Positions 30,893 through 39,358 of a stretch of DNA of 40,099 bases are shown piece after piece. Each line of letters starts with the position of its first letter. Position 1 is the first letter of the stretch. Location: contig CAYXWM010000020.1 of the NCBI GenBank assembly GCA_964468805.1, forward strand, positions 1 through 40,099. Reading direction: 5' to 3'. The notes under the pieces were generated by a model. It worked only from the letters and a program-made list of their open reading frames with translations. It was not told where the DNA came from and did not search any database. The stretch is from CAYXWM01 sp964468805. Lineage in GTDB: Bacteria > Bacillota > Clostridia > Lachnospirales > WRBF01. Position numbers and translations under genes: made by a program.

Positions 30893-31322
30893 CCGACATT
30901 TCGAGTATACTATTGAATGTAAAATATTATGTTATACATTTAAGGTTTAATCGGTTCCGGTCACCCGTGAACCCGATTTTTTACAGCAATCTGTCGGTAA
31001 ATAATTGCATTATCGGACAGTAATATTTACAGCAGTCTCCGTTTAATGAATTTGTCGGATTGTTTTCTCGAAACTGTTTGAAAAAGCAGATTTATGTTGG
31101 AAACAAAACTCGAAAAGTTCGTATAGGGGATGTGCTTAAAGTCAAACCGAATGTTGCCTTTTTATGTAATACAGAGGGGTAGAGATTATTTGCAACATTT
31201 GGCAGACCGAAAAGTATTACAGCGATTTAATTTAGAAAGTACAAAGATATTCGCTCATTGGCGAAATTACGAATGTTTTTGTTAGTTTTTAAATTAAACC
31301 ACTATATGCAAAGGGGAAAAAA
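30893..31322 (+). other. 430-nt intergenic region between rbgA and the deacetylase gene
   Basis: It holds the rbgA terminator (30949-30982) and a short direct repeat, TTTACAGCAATCTGTCGG (from 30980) and TTTACAGCAGTCTCCG (from 31027), with CTGTC...GACAG between that could pair. No gene, known RNA family or clear promoter was recognised in the remainder. Confidence 0.4.
30949..30982 (+). terminator. intrinsic terminator of lepB-rbgA
   Basis: The stem AATCGGTTC/GAACCCGATT (30949-30957 with 30969-30978, one bulged base) is followed by a run of T (to 30982), about 60 nt past the rbgA stop codon. Confidence 0.65.
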
Positions 31323-32411
31323 ATGAACATTAAAGTTTTTATTGTATGTTTTGTTTTATCGGTAATAACTCTTTTCGGTACCGCTTGTGATACGGATTCA
31401 TTATCTGTCTTTGCGGAGGTTTCAGAACCGGGCACCCGGTATTTGTCTGTGGAATCTGTGGAGCCGGCGGAATCACCCTTGGAAGTACCGGTGGCTGACA
31501 TTGATTATGAAACAATCAAGCCAAATGAAATGGGTCAAATCATGATTGTTATGTACCATAATCTTGCCAAAAGCAAGCCATATCCCGCTTATCAAAGGCT
31601 GAAAGAGGATTTCGAAAACGACTTGCAGCTTTTGTATGATAAAGGGTACAGGCTTATTTCCTTGGAGGACTTGGCAAGCAATAACATCAAGGTTGAAGCC
31701 GGTTTTACACCGGTGGTTTTTGTCTTTGACGACGGTCTTGCCACTACCTTTTCCATGACCGAAGTAAACGGAAAGTTAGAGCCTACCGAAGGCTGTATGG
31801 TTGATATTATCAACAAATTTTGCGAAAAACATCCCGATTTCGGAAAAGCTGGCGTTTTCGCCATTATCGGAGCACATGAAAACTTTCGAGGTGCGGGAAC
31901 TTTAAAGGAACGTCTGCAATATCTTATAGACAACGGTTTCGAAATCGCAAATCATACCTTCAAGCATAAAAGCTTGAAAAGAATGTCGGAGGATCAAATA
32001 CAAGACGACTTGGCAAAAATGCATCAGCTTGTTTCCGAAACTATACCCGATTACAAAATGAAATTCTTGGTTTATCCTTTTGGAGAACGCCCTCAAAAAG
32101 AATTGAGACCTTTAGCTTTAAAGGGTAGTTCAGGCGGTATTGAATACGATTACGTTTGGGCATTGAGAGAGGGTCAAAGCGGTGCTTCCGCAACACCCGG
32201 TCACATAGATTTCGACCCCTTAAACGTACCCCGTGTAAGAGGTTCGGATAACGCCAGCACGGATTTGGGTTGGTTCTTTAAATATTTTGAAAAGAACCCC
32301 GACCAAAGATATATTTCCGACGGTATTCCCAACCGCATTTCCGTACCGAAAAGCTTTGAAGGTTTTATAAACAGGGAAGCTTTGAAGGATAAGGAGATAG
32401 TAATATATTAA
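31323..32411 (+). CDS. secreted polysaccharide deacetylase (NodB family)
   Basis: This 362-residue carbohydrate esterase family 4 protein opens with a signal sequence (about 1-22) ending FGTAC, a possible but imperfect lipobox. The NodB domain has IMIVMYHNL, the VFVFDDG motif (catalytic and metal Asp), GFEIANHTFKHKSL (HxxxH metal ligands) and FLVYPFGERP. Such enzymes remove acetyl groups from peptidoglycan or other surface polysaccharide. A 40-residue Glu/Pro/Val-rich spacer lies between signal and domain. AAGGGGAAA precedes the ATG. It is a single gene with a hairpin directly downstream. Confidence 0.9.
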   Translation: MNIKVFIVCFVLSVITLFGTACDTDSLSVFAEVSEPGTRYLSVESVEPAESPLEVPVADIDYETIKPNEMGQIMIVMYHNLAKSKPYPAYQRLKEDFENDLQLLYDKGYRLISLEDLASNNIKVEAGFTPVVFVFDDGLATTFSMTEVNGKLEPTEGCMVDIINKFCEKHPDFGKAGVFAIIGAHENFRGAGTLKERLQYLIDNGFEIANHTFKHKSLKRMSEDQIQDDLAKMHQLVSETIPDYKMKFLVYPFGERPQKELRPLALKGSSGGIEYDYVWALREGQSGASATPGHIDFDPLNVPRVRGSDNASTDLGWFFKYFEKNPDQRYISDGIPNRISVPKSFEGFINREALKDKEIVIY

Positions 32412-32423
32412 CGGACTGATTTT

Positions 32424-32448
32424 GAAAACTCACAATTTGTGGGTTTTC
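32424..32448 (+). terminator. hairpin downstream of the deacetylase gene
   Basis: The inverted repeat GAAAACTCACAA/TTGTGGGTTTTC (32424-32435 with 32437-32448, one G-U pair) begins 12 nt after the stop codon and is followed by a weak pyrimidine-rich tail. Confidence 0.55.
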
Positions 32449-32517
32449 TCGCCTTTTCACAGAAAATTTTAAAATACCTCTTTTAATTTATTCAAATATC
32501 AAATATTATAAGAATTA

Positions 32518-32606
32518 ATACTGTTTCTTCTTAACAAATAAACAGATATAAGAGCAAACGCCCAAGAAGCAAGATCTTTTTCTGTACATTCGGCAAGAAA
32601 CAGTAT
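32518..32606. repeat. small inverted-repeat element, family 3 (MITE-like)
   Basis: This 89-bp element has perfect 12-bp terminal inverted repeats ATACTGTTTCTT (32518-32529) and AAGAAACAGTAT (32595-32606), and inner ACAGA...TCTGT pairing. The ends start with ATAC as in families 1 and 2. It lies upstream of ktrA. No coding capacity. Confidence 0.6.
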
Positions 32607-32693
32607 AATAATCCTTTATCAAAACAGAATTGCTGTTCTTAATATTGGATTAGGTCGAGAAGTCACATTTCATATTTTAAAGGAGCAAAGAAC

Positions 32694-33377
32694 ATGGCAA
32701 AGAACAAACAGTTTGCTGTTCTTGGTTTAGGAAGATTCGGACAAAGCATAGTAAAAACATTGTCTCAAAACGGAAACAATGTACTTGCTTGCGACATAGA
32801 CGAGGACGTTGTTCAAGATATGTCCGAAATTGCCACTCATGTGGTCCAGGTTGACGTTACGGATGAACACGCCATGGCTAGGCTAGGTCTTCGTAATTTT
32901 GACGTGGTTATAGTTGCTATCGGTTCTAATCTTGAATCAAGCACTATGGCTACTTTGATTGCAAAGGAACAGGGTGCTAAGTATGTCCTGTCTAAGGCAA
33001 AAAATCATATGCAAAAGAGTATATTGGAGAAGGTTGGGGCTGATAAGGTTGTTTTGCCTGAATGGGAAATGGGCAATAGGGTTGCCACAAACTTAATCAC
33101 CACCAACGTTATAGATTTTATAAATTTATCCGATGAATTTACAATAGCTGAAATCGAACCCCTAAACGATTGGGTAGGACTGTCTTTGCAAAAGGCAAAT
33201 ATCAGGGCACATACGGGTATAAATATAGTTGCCATAAAACGCGGAAAACGGGTAATAGTAAGCCTAAAGCCGGACGAAATAATTCAAGAGGAAGACATCT
33301 TGGTTGCCATAGGTGAGATTTCCGATTTACAACGGCTTCACAGCAAGAGTAAGGCCAGAACAGGTCTGATTCCATGA
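32694..33377 (+). CDS. ktrA: Ktr/Trk potassium uptake gating protein
   Basis: This 227-residue RCK protein forms the cytoplasmic ring that gates a KtrB-type channel. The N-terminal RCK_N Rossmann domain has FAVLGLGRFGQS (GxGxxG) and ACDIDED for nucleotide binding; the RCK_C domain (about 140-220) can bind c-di-AMP in relatives. The usual membrane partner KtrB is not in the window, so it must be encoded elsewhere or this subunit serves another channel. AAAGGAG precedes the ATG. No c-di-AMP riboswitch was recognised upstream. The next gene overlaps it by 4 nt (ATGA). Confidence 0.93.
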   Translation: MAKNKQFAVLGLGRFGQSIVKTLSQNGNNVLACDIDEDVVQDMSEIATHVVQVDVTDEHAMARLGLRNFDVVIVAIGSNLESSTMATLIAKEQGAKYVLSKAKNHMQKSILEKVGADKVVLPEWEMGNRVATNLITTNVIDFINLSDEFTIAEIEPLNDWVGLSLQKANIRAHTGINIVAIKRGKRVIVSLKPDEIIQEEDILVAIGEISDLQRLHSKSKARTGLIP

Positions 33378-34165
33378 AGGTTACCGGAGTTAATCAACTA
33401 ATAAAAACAGCGACTTCACTTAAACAGAAGAAGGCAAGGGACAGTTCCGGCCTTTTTATAATAGAGGGCGAACGCTTTATAGACGAAATACCGCCGGATT
33501 TTGATAGGGTCGCATATATTTCGTCGGAAAGTTATGCAAAAAATAACCCTGAATCCAGGTATCCGTGGGACAGCAAGGGCTACATAATACCGGACGATAA
33601 GTTCAAAAAAATAACGGATACCGTTACCCCAAGCGGACTTCTGGCTATATGTGGGCAAAAGACTTATACGCTTGAATCCGTCCTTACATCCGAAAATACT
33701 TTTATTCTGATTTGTGAGTGCTTACAGGATCCGGGTAATTTGGGTACGCTTATCAGAACGGCTCATGCCTGCGGTTGCCACGGAGTAATATTGTCCCAAG
33801 GTTGCGTGGACTTGTATAACCCAAAGGTGTTACGAGCCTCCGCCGGTTCGGCTTTTCGTATTCCGGTTGTGGAAAATGTGGATTTATTGCAGTTTATTCC
33901 ACAGCTTAAAAGCAAAAACATCAACGTTGTTGCCACTCATTTAAACACAGATAATTTACCCTATGAAATCAATCTTACGGAAAGCACGGCTCTGATCGTA
34001 GGAAACGAAGGAAACGGAATTTCCGAGGAAATAGCCCAAGCCGCTGACATCCTTATAAAAATACCCATGCCGGGTAAGGCGGAGTCTTTGAATGCCTCCG
34101 TGGCTACAGGTGTTTTGTTATATGAAGTTGTGCGTCAAAGGTATTATAACGTGAGTAACATGTAG
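33374..34165 (+). CDS. SpoU/TrmH-family RNA 2'-O-methyltransferase
   Basis: This 263-residue SPOUT methyltransferase uses S-adenosylmethionine to methylate the 2'-OH of a ribose in rRNA or tRNA. It has an N-terminal L30e-like RNA-binding domain (SLKQKKARDSSGLFIIEGER), then the knot domain: CLQDPGNLGTLIRTAHACG, ALIVGNEGNGISEE and IPMPGKAESLNASVATGVLLYE. This is the RlmB-like subgroup common in Firmicutes; the exact target is not predictable. It overlaps ktrA by 4 nt, so translation is coupled. Confidence 0.92.
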   Translation: MKVTGVNQLIKTATSLKQKKARDSSGLFIIEGERFIDEIPPDFDRVAYISSESYAKNNPESRYPWDSKGYIIPDDKFKKITDTVTPSGLLAICGQKTYTLESVLTSENTFILICECLQDPGNLGTLIRTAHACGCHGVILSQGCVDLYNPKVLRASAGSAFRIPVVENVDLLQFIPQLKSKNINVVATHLNTDNLPYEINLTESTALIVGNEGNGISEEIAQAADILIKIPMPGKAESLNASVATGVLLYEVVRQRYYNVSNM

Positions 34166-34179
34166 TTGAGGAATTAGTG

Positions 34180-34209
34180 TAGCACGTTATGAGTACGCAT
34201 AACGTGCTA
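34180..34209 (+). other. perfect 12-bp hairpin after the methyltransferase gene
   Basis: TAGCACGTTATG (34180-34191) and CATAACGTGCTA (34198-34209) pair perfectly around a 6-nt loop, 15 nt past the stop codon. No U-tract follows. It could stabilise the mRNA 3' end ahead of the terminator at 34241-34287. Confidence 0.55.
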
Positions 34210-34240
34210 ATATTGTCAGAAGTTATCCACAGAAGATAAT

Positions 34241-34287
34241 AAAAACCGGGGAAAACTCTTTAAGTTAAGGAGTTTTCCCCGGTTTTT
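34241..34287. terminator. strong bidirectional terminator between convergent genes
   Basis: A perfect 18-bp stem (34241-34258 with 34270-34287) has A5 on the left and T5 on the right and a CCGGGG/CCCCGG centre; loop 11 nt. It ends the plus-strand methyltransferase transcript and the minus-strand tsaD transcript. Confidence 0.9.
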
Positions 34288-34305
34288 ATATTAATCACAA
34301 TGTTT

Positions 34306-35322
34306 TTAGAAACTACTGCCCAAAACCGCGGAAGGATACGCGTTTAAGTCCATATTGTGGATTTTTCCGTCCTTAAACCTAAAATAACCGCAGGATGCAA
34401 TCATTGCACCGTTATCTGTGCAGTATACCGGCTTTGGTATATTTAACGCAATTTTGCTTTTTTTACAAGCTTTAGCCAAGGCTTCCCTAAGGTATGAATT
34501 ACAGGACACACCTCCGGCTAGGGCAAGTTTTTTCAGCTTTCTTTCTTTACAGGCGATTAAAGCCTTGTTTACCAAGACATCACAAACCGCATTTTGGAAG
34601 GAAGCCGCAACGTTTGCTGTATTGATTTCAGTATTTTGCATTTTATTGCTGTTTAAGTAATTAAGCACGGCGGATTTTAGTCCGCTAAAGCTAAAGTCCA
34701 AGCCTTCTATATTGGGTCTGGGAAAATTAACGGAAAGAGGGTCGCCACTTTTGGCAAGCTCTTCCAATCTGGCACCGCCGGGATAACCCAAACCCAAGGC
34801 TCTGGCCACCTTATCAAAGGCTTCCCCGGCGGCGTCGTCCCGGGTTCGTCCCAAAATTTCGAAACTGCTGTAATCTTTAACATGAACCAAGTGAGTATGA
34901 CCGCCGGACACAACCAAGGCTATAAAGGGCGGTTCCCAGTCCGGGTTGTCTATATAGTTGGCACAAATATGGGCTTCTATATGATGTATACCCAGCAAAG
35001 GTTTGTTTAAAGAAAAAGCCAATGCCTTTCCGTAGGACAACCCTACCAGTAACGCACCCACCAATCCCGGACCGGCGGTTACGGCTACGCAATCTATGTC
35101 ATTAAAGCCCAGACCTGCCTCCTGAAATGCCTTCTCGGCGGCGTAGGTAACGCTTTCTATATGTTTACGTGAAGCAATTTCCGGTACAACTCCGCCGTAG
35201 GGTTCATGTATGGCTATTTGTGAAAATATAATATTAGACAAAACCTTTCTTCCGTCGGCAACTAAGGCAACGGAGGTTTCGTCGCAAGAGCTTTCTATTC
35301 CCAAAACTATTGTATCAGCCAA
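34306..35322 (-). CDS. tsaD: tRNA N6-adenosine threonylcarbamoyltransferase TsaD
   Basis: TsaD transfers the threonylcarbamoyl group to A37 of ANN-decoding tRNAs, together with TsaB, TsaE and TsaC. The 338-residue protein has VLGIESSCDETSVALV, GGVVPEIASRKH, HHIEAH with the metal-binding HxxxH, SGGHTHLV and AGGVSCNSYLR. The start is TTG at 35320-35322: AAAGGA lies eight bases upstream and no better codon is near. It ends a minus-strand run that begins with the DUF2161-like gene. Confidence 0.96.
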   Translation of the reverse strand: MADTIVLGIESSCDETSVALVADGRKVLSNIIFSQIAIHEPYGGVVPEIASRKHIESVTYAAEKAFQEAGLGFNDIDCVAVTAGPGLVGALLVGLSYGKALAFSLNKPLLGIHHIEAHICANYIDNPDWEPPFIALVVSGGHTHLVHVKDYSSFEILGRTRDDAAGEAFDKVARALGLGYPGGARLEELAKSGDPLSVNFPRPNIEGLDFSFSGLKSAVLNYLNSNKMQNTEINTANVAASFQNAVCDVLVNKALIACKERKLKKLALAGGVSCNSYLREALAKACKKSKIALNIPKPVYCTDNGAMIASCGYFRFKDGKIHNMDLNAYPSAVLGSSF

Positions 35323-35366
35323 AGTTTATTCCTTTACCTTTCTTGATATTAAAACCGGTTAAGATC

Positions 35367-35427
35367 TTGGGGAAAACTTTTTCTGAAGAAAAAGTTTTCC
35401 CCAAACCCCTTTCAAAAAGACTTTATT
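35367..35427 (+). repeat. dispersed intergenic hairpin family, copy C (best-preserved copy)
   Basis: A 17-bp perfect stem (35367-35383 with 35388-35404, TTGGGGAAAACTTTTTC and its complement) has the tetraloop TGAA. The 3' flank AACCCCTTTCAAAAAGACTT follows. It lies between tsaD and the upstream membrane-protein gene. Confidence 0.7.
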
Positions 35428-35460
35428 ATAGATTTCAATTAAACTAAAAAGCACTTACCA

Positions 35461-36033
35461 CTAAATATTTTCCCATGAGAGTATCTTCCATTGTCCGTTT
35501 TCTGTTCCCAAGATATACTCCACGGTGTTGGTTATGTCTGCATCGGTAATCTGTCGGACGGTTACTGTGCATTGTTCCGGGTTGTCCGGCTCAAATATAG
35601 GTTCTTCGGTTTCAACGGAAATTATTTGTATGCCGCTTTGTTTAAAAGCTGCTATTTGCTTTAAGGCGTTTTCCCTATGTTTATCCACGGGATTAAGTCT
35701 CAGCAATTCTTCACCGAAGAGCATACGTTGTTTATCCAAAACAGCTTCAAAGTTTTCTTCCGTCAAGGTTTCTCCGTATAGGGTCAGAATTAAGTTATTG
35801 TTGACCTCTATCAGCATGTCCGGATTTGTGGGGTAAGAGTTTTTGAGGTCAATACTCAAAATCTCCGGGGCAGGTTGAGTTACAGCCGATGATGCTTCCG
35901 GCCGGGGTTGAGTTTTTCGGGTGAGTATACCCTGCCAACCGAATAGTGCCAGCATTATAAAAATCAAAACCAAGCTGAATGCGGTTTTGTTTCTTGCATA
36001 TAAAACTCTTTTAAAGTATTTATTATTGTTCAT
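35461..36033 (-). CDS. membrane-anchored protein of unknown function
   Basis: I do not recognise the family with certainty; it may belong to a clostridial group of anchored proteins with a small NTF2-like or DUF6715-like outer domain. The 190-residue protein has a short basic cytoplasmic N-terminus (KYFKRVLYARNK), one membrane helix (about 18-38), a Pro/Ser/Ala linker, and a C-terminal domain (about 60-190) ending in EYILGTENGQWKILSWENI, a pattern of strands seen in NTF2-like folds. No enzyme motif is seen. It lies between rnz and tsaD, 44 nt after rnz, in the same orientation. The ribosome binding site is weak. Confidence 0.7.
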   Translation of the reverse strand: MNNNKYFKRVLYARNKTAFSLVLIFIMLALFGWQGILTRKTQPRPEASSAVTQPAPEILSIDLKNSYPTNPDMLIEVNNNLILTLYGETLTEENFEAVLDKQRMLFGEELLRLNPVDKHRENALKQIAAFKQSGIQIISVETEEPIFEPDNPEQCTVTVRQITDADITNTVEYILGTENGQWKILSWENI

Positions 36034-36077
36034 ATGCCACGCTCTCTTTTAGGCGAAATACCTTGAAATAGAAACAA

Positions 36078-36992
36078 TTAATCCGATTCGGGAAATCGAA
36101 TGGTGGTATGCATACGGTCATGGGCAACTACGGTATTCTCAAAGATAGACTGAGCTACCGGAAGGTAGGCGTATGGGTCGGTAAGCGAGGGACTGAAATG
36201 AGTTAACCAAAGCTCTTCAACAGAAGCGTGTTTTGCTATCAAAGCGGCTTCGGAAAAGGTCATATGAGAATACTCCACAGCCTTTGGCAATTTCTCGTCC
36301 TCTCCGTAAATTCCTTCGCAAATAAACAGACGAGAGTTTTTTACAAAGGGAATTAAATTGCCTATGGGACGACTGTCCGTACAATAAGAAACGGTAATTC
36401 CCGGTCGTGGATTACCCAAAACCATATGGGAATGATAAACTTTGCCCTCATATTCCACAGTTTCATTTTTTTGCAGTAATGACCACAGACGTATAGGCAC
36501 GTTTAATGCCTTGGCTCGTTCCGCATCGAATCGTCCTGCTCTGTTTAATACAATTTTATAAGCATAACAGGGGATTTTGTGCTTTACGGGCAAGGTATGA
36601 ATTTGGAAACCTTTATAATCAACGGGAGAGTTGTTTTCATCTATTTCATGAAAGACCAGCTCATAAGGCAAGACCGGGGCAATAATGCAAAGGCTCCTGA
36701 CCACTATCTCCAAGCCGGGCGGTCCTATTAAAAGCAAAGGTTCCGTTCGATTTGAATTTCCGATGGCCAACAGCAAACCCGGCAGACCTGAAATATGGTC
36801 CGCATGAAAATGGGTTATGCAAATGCAATCTATTTGTTTGTAACCCCAACCCAGCTTTTTCAAAGTAATTTGAGTACCTTCGCCGCAGTCTATCAACAGA
36901 AGACTGCCGTTAAGGCGGCAAAGCAGGGATGTTAGGTATCTTTCCGGAAGTGGCATCATTCCGCCGGTTCCCAAGAGTGCAACGTCCAGCAT
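36078..36992 (-). CDS. rnz: ribonuclease Z
   Basis: This tRNA 3'-end processing endonuclease has the metallo-beta-lactamase fold. The 304-residue protein has LLGTGGMMPLPERYLTS near the start, LLIDCGEGTQ, the zinc motif THFHADHISGLPG (HxHxDH, around residue 62), and downstream HMVLG, CTDSRP and LWLTHFSPSL. Length and order match the bacterial RNase Z/ElaC group. The ATG at 36990-36992 is chosen; AGGA lies nine bases upstream, overlapping the end of the preceding gene, and a TTG three codons earlier is less likely. Confidence 0.94.
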   Translation of the reverse strand: MLDVALLGTGGMMPLPERYLTSLLCRLNGSLLLIDCGEGTQITLKKLGWGYKQIDCICITHFHADHISGLPGLLLAIGNSNRTEPLLLIGPPGLEIVVRSLCIIAPVLPYELVFHEIDENNSPVDYKGFQIHTLPVKHKIPCYAYKIVLNRAGRFDAERAKALNVPIRLWSLLQKNETVEYEGKVYHSHMVLGNPRPGITVSYCTDSRPIGNLIPFVKNSRLFICEGIYGEDEKLPKAVEYSHMTFSEAALIAKHASVEELWLTHFSPSLTDPYAYLPVAQSIFENTVVAHDRMHTTIRFPESD

Positions 36993-37003
36993 AATTATCA
37001 ATC

Positions 37004-37711
37004 CTAAACTTTCTGAAAATTTTCCGAGTAAATCTCTCTGTAGTAATTTACAGCCTGTTTGAAGTCATCGTCCTCCAAGGCTGTTCTGCCTTCCGGAGAA
37101 AGACGGTAAGAGCCTCGGGAAACCCGCTCAAACCAGCCGTAGTAATTTCTGTAGAATATATTCGCCGTATCTTTAGGGCAATCGTATTCTTTTATGAGGA
37201 TCGAGGGTGTAACTTGTCCCAAACGCTCAGTAATACAGGCTATTTTTATACAGCGTTCACGAAAGGCGGTGTTTATTTTTTTGCCTGTGGAACCGCCGAT
37301 GTTGGGAAAGTTTCTTTGTTTTGCTTCTTTTACCACAGAGTTGAACTTCTTTTTATTAATATAACCCTCATATGTAGGTTCCAATACCACATCCACGGTT
37401 TTTACCGGGCTGTCCGCCGCAACAATTATCAATCCCAATCCCAATCGCGATAATAGGTTAAGGGTATTCTTGTAATTTTTATCGTTGGCACGTTTGGGTC
37501 TGGGGATAACCACATAAACCCAAGGGGTGATTTTTTGCCGTGTCATTGCTTGGAACAACAAGGTTATGTTAAATCTTAATTTCAGTTCGGCTATAATTAA
37601 TTTATCGTCTTTTATTGCGGTTATATCACAATTTTTTACTTCAGCTTGTACATTGTAACCATTATTTTCAAAATAATCCTTTACGGGGTAAAAAATATCT
37701 GTTTCTTTCAT
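37004..37711 (-). CDS. DUF2161-like protein with PD-(D/E)XK nuclease fold
   Basis: The 235-residue protein has an N-terminal half resembling a PD-(D/E)XK phosphodiesterase core: CDITAIKDDKLIIAELKLRF gives the Asp and the ExK pair (about residues 29-43). A long Lys/Arg-rich middle follows. The C-terminal third (about 150-225) looks like a winged helix (ITERLGQVTPSILIKEYDC, YGWFERVSRGSYRLS). This matches DUF2161-annotated proteins, whose substrate is unknown. It is the first gene of a run with rnz 11 nt downstream. An extended -10 promoter lies upstream at 37813-37818. Confidence 0.75.
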   Translation of the reverse strand: MKETDIFYPVKDYFENNGYNVQAEVKNCDITAIKDDKLIIAELKLRFNITLLFQAMTRQKITPWVYVVIPRPKRANDKNYKNTLNLLSRLGLGLIIVAADSPVKTVDVVLEPTYEGYINKKKFNSVVKEAKQRNFPNIGGSTGKKINTAFRERCIKIACITERLGQVTPSILIKEYDCPKDTANIFYRNYYGWFERVSRGSYRLSPEGRTALEDDDFKQAVNYYREIYSENFQKV

Positions 37712-37812
37712 TTTATCTCCATTATATAGAGGTTTAACAGGTACGATTACTACATATTTTTCTTTTTTTCAACTAAACCGCAAAAGCAGTTAAAATTTTT
37801 TATCATGTTCTT

Positions 37813-37818
37813 ATTATA
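37813..37818 (-). promoter_or_regulatory. extended -10 element upstream of the DUF2161-like gene
   Basis: On the minus strand TATGG-TATAAT is a perfect -10 with an upstream TGG, the same arrangement as at scfA. No good -35 is seen. The leader would be about 95 nt and contains an AACTGC-TTTT-GCGGTT hairpin. Confidence 0.5.
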
Positions 37819-37919
37819 CCATAAATTTTCAATAATTAATATAGGTAGGAATAAATCTACGGGTTTTGTTTCGACAAAACTTCCGGTTAATTAGGCATAA
37901 ATGATTAAAATATACTGCC

Positions 37920-37960
37920 AATAAAAAAGGCAAGCATAGAAAATACTCGCCTTTTTTATT
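37920..37960 (-). terminator. intrinsic terminator of spoIIP
   Basis: A 12-bp stem AATAAAAAAGGC/GCCTTTTTTATT (37920-37931 with 37949-37960) starts at the spoIIP stop codon and gives a U-rich end on the minus strand. Confidence 0.8.
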
Positions 37961-39078
37961 TACGCTTTATTTAACAGAACCGAAGCAATCATATCCGCAA
38001 GGGGTTCAACGGCATTAAATGCCTCTTGCTTGGTGTTGTTTTGGGCACCAACCTCGACCAAGATGGATTTTGGTAACATATGTAGGCTATAGCGATAGGC
38101 ATTAAGGTATATTTTTCGCATTAAGCCCGGATAGGCTGAGTTGGCTGCCAGTTGTAATCTAAAGCTGAATGCCAAGTTTGAGCTAAGGTTTTGGTTGGGC
38201 AGATTATTTAGGGGTTGTAATTGTCCGTCTTGCATAAGTTTGCTAAGACCGTTAACAAACATTAAAGGTGCGGTGGGTTTACCGTTAACATCAACAACCA
38301 AGTGATTGTCGTCCGGAAGTCCGTCCCGGTGTACGTCTATGGCAACTTCTATAGAAGGATTATCGGCAAGGAACCTTCTCAATGACGGTTCCATGCGTTC
38401 GTATGCTCCCATAATTTTGGATTTGCCGTCTACCAAGTCAAAACGTTTATCGAATCTTACTGCGTTAATGCCGTATTTTTCTTTCAGAATGTCACATAAT
38501 CGTTGTGCTACTCCCATTACACCTTCCATATCGTTTTTGGAGTCGGCGTACATTTCGGTGGAATGGGTGTTAAAAACCACTACTTTGGGCAGAGAATTAT
38601 TGGTTTCCACAGACAGGTCTTTTTCCAAGAATTTTTCTATATCAAAATCAGACAGGGTAATATCTGTCCGCTTGTCTACCACGTAAAATTTCTGCTTTAA
38701 ATAAGTCAAGTCTTTTATCCTGTCATTGTCCAAAACGGTGGATATATCTTCGCTAAAGTGGTTGTCCGTATTTTCTGTGTCTGTTTCGGGTTGGTAGATA
38801 ACGTCGTTTATTCCGATTAAATGAGGCATATCTTCAGGCTCCCGGGTGATTTCTTGGTTGTTGAAAACCAATCCGTCGGTGACAGAAGCGTTTACTTCCG
38901 ATTGCAATAACAATTCCAAACCGTGAGTGGGCTTATAGTTTGGCATAGTCTCATAAAGAAAGAACTGAGCCAATATGGCACCTCTGTTGAAAACAACCAC
39001 GAAAAACAGCACCAATACGGAAAGCACCAGTCCTTGAGAAATTTTTGTTAAGTATTTAAACAATTTCTTGCTGTCCAA
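37960..39078 (-). CDS. spoIIP: stage II sporulation protein P (SpoIIP)
   Basis: A cell-wall hydrolase that, with SpoIID and SpoIIM, thins septal peptidoglycan during forespore engulfment; SpoIIP has amidase and endopeptidase activity. The 372-residue protein has an N-terminal membrane helix (about 14-34), a variable Asp/Glu-rich region, and the C-terminal domain with VVFNTHSTEMYADS (metal ligands), AIDVHRDGLPDD and ILVEVGAQNNT. The start is TTG at 39076-39078; a stop codon lies directly upstream in frame, and GGGGTG precedes it. It shows the organism belongs to a sporulating lineage. Its terminator abuts the stop codon. Confidence 0.92.
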   Translation of the reverse strand: MDSKKLFKYLTKISQGLVLSVLVLFFVVVFNRGAILAQFFLYETMPNYKPTHGLELLLQSEVNASVTDGLVFNNQEITREPEDMPHLIGINDVIYQPETDTENTDNHFSEDISTVLDNDRIKDLTYLKQKFYVVDKRTDITLSDFDIEKFLEKDLSVETNNSLPKVVVFNTHSTEMYADSKNDMEGVMGVAQRLCDILKEKYGINAVRFDKRFDLVDGKSKIMGAYERMEPSLRRFLADNPSIEVAIDVHRDGLPDDNHLVVDVNGKPTAPLMFVNGLSKLMQDGQLQPLNNLPNQNLSSNLAFSFRLQLAANSAYPGLMRKIYLNAYRYSLHMLPKSILVEVGAQNNTKQEAFNAVEPLADMIASVLLNKA

Positions 39079-39303
39079 TCAAACCACACCCCACTATCTT
39101 AATTTCGGCAAAAGACCGCAAAGCTCCTTCGAAGCCGAATCGGTATTACAATTATATGCCGAGAAAAGATTCGAAATGCAATTTGATTGAACCGGTTTTT
39201 TATCGAATTCCTCTTTTCTAAAACGCCGAACATCCAACCAAAAGTACGACAAAAACCTTGTATCAACCCGTATTTATCACACACAAAGTCTACCGAAAAA
39301 CAA

Positions 39304-39358
39304 TTAAGGGAAACTTCTCTGCAGAAAAAGTTTCCCTTAATATTTTATAAGACTTTTA
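39304..39358 (+). repeat. dispersed intergenic hairpin family, copy F
   Basis: A 13-bp stem TTAAGGGAAACTT/AAGTTTCCCTTAA (39304-39316 with 39328-39340) encloses CTCTGCAGAAA and is followed by TATTTTATAAGACTTTTA, the family's 3' flank. It lies between spoIIP and the histidine kinase gene. Confidence 0.6.

Noticed and set aside
32449..32693. c-di-AMP (ydaO-type) riboswitch upstream of ktrA
   Set aside because: Such riboswitches often precede potassium uptake genes, but the conserved ydaO sequence blocks were not seen; the region holds a small inverted-repeat element instead.
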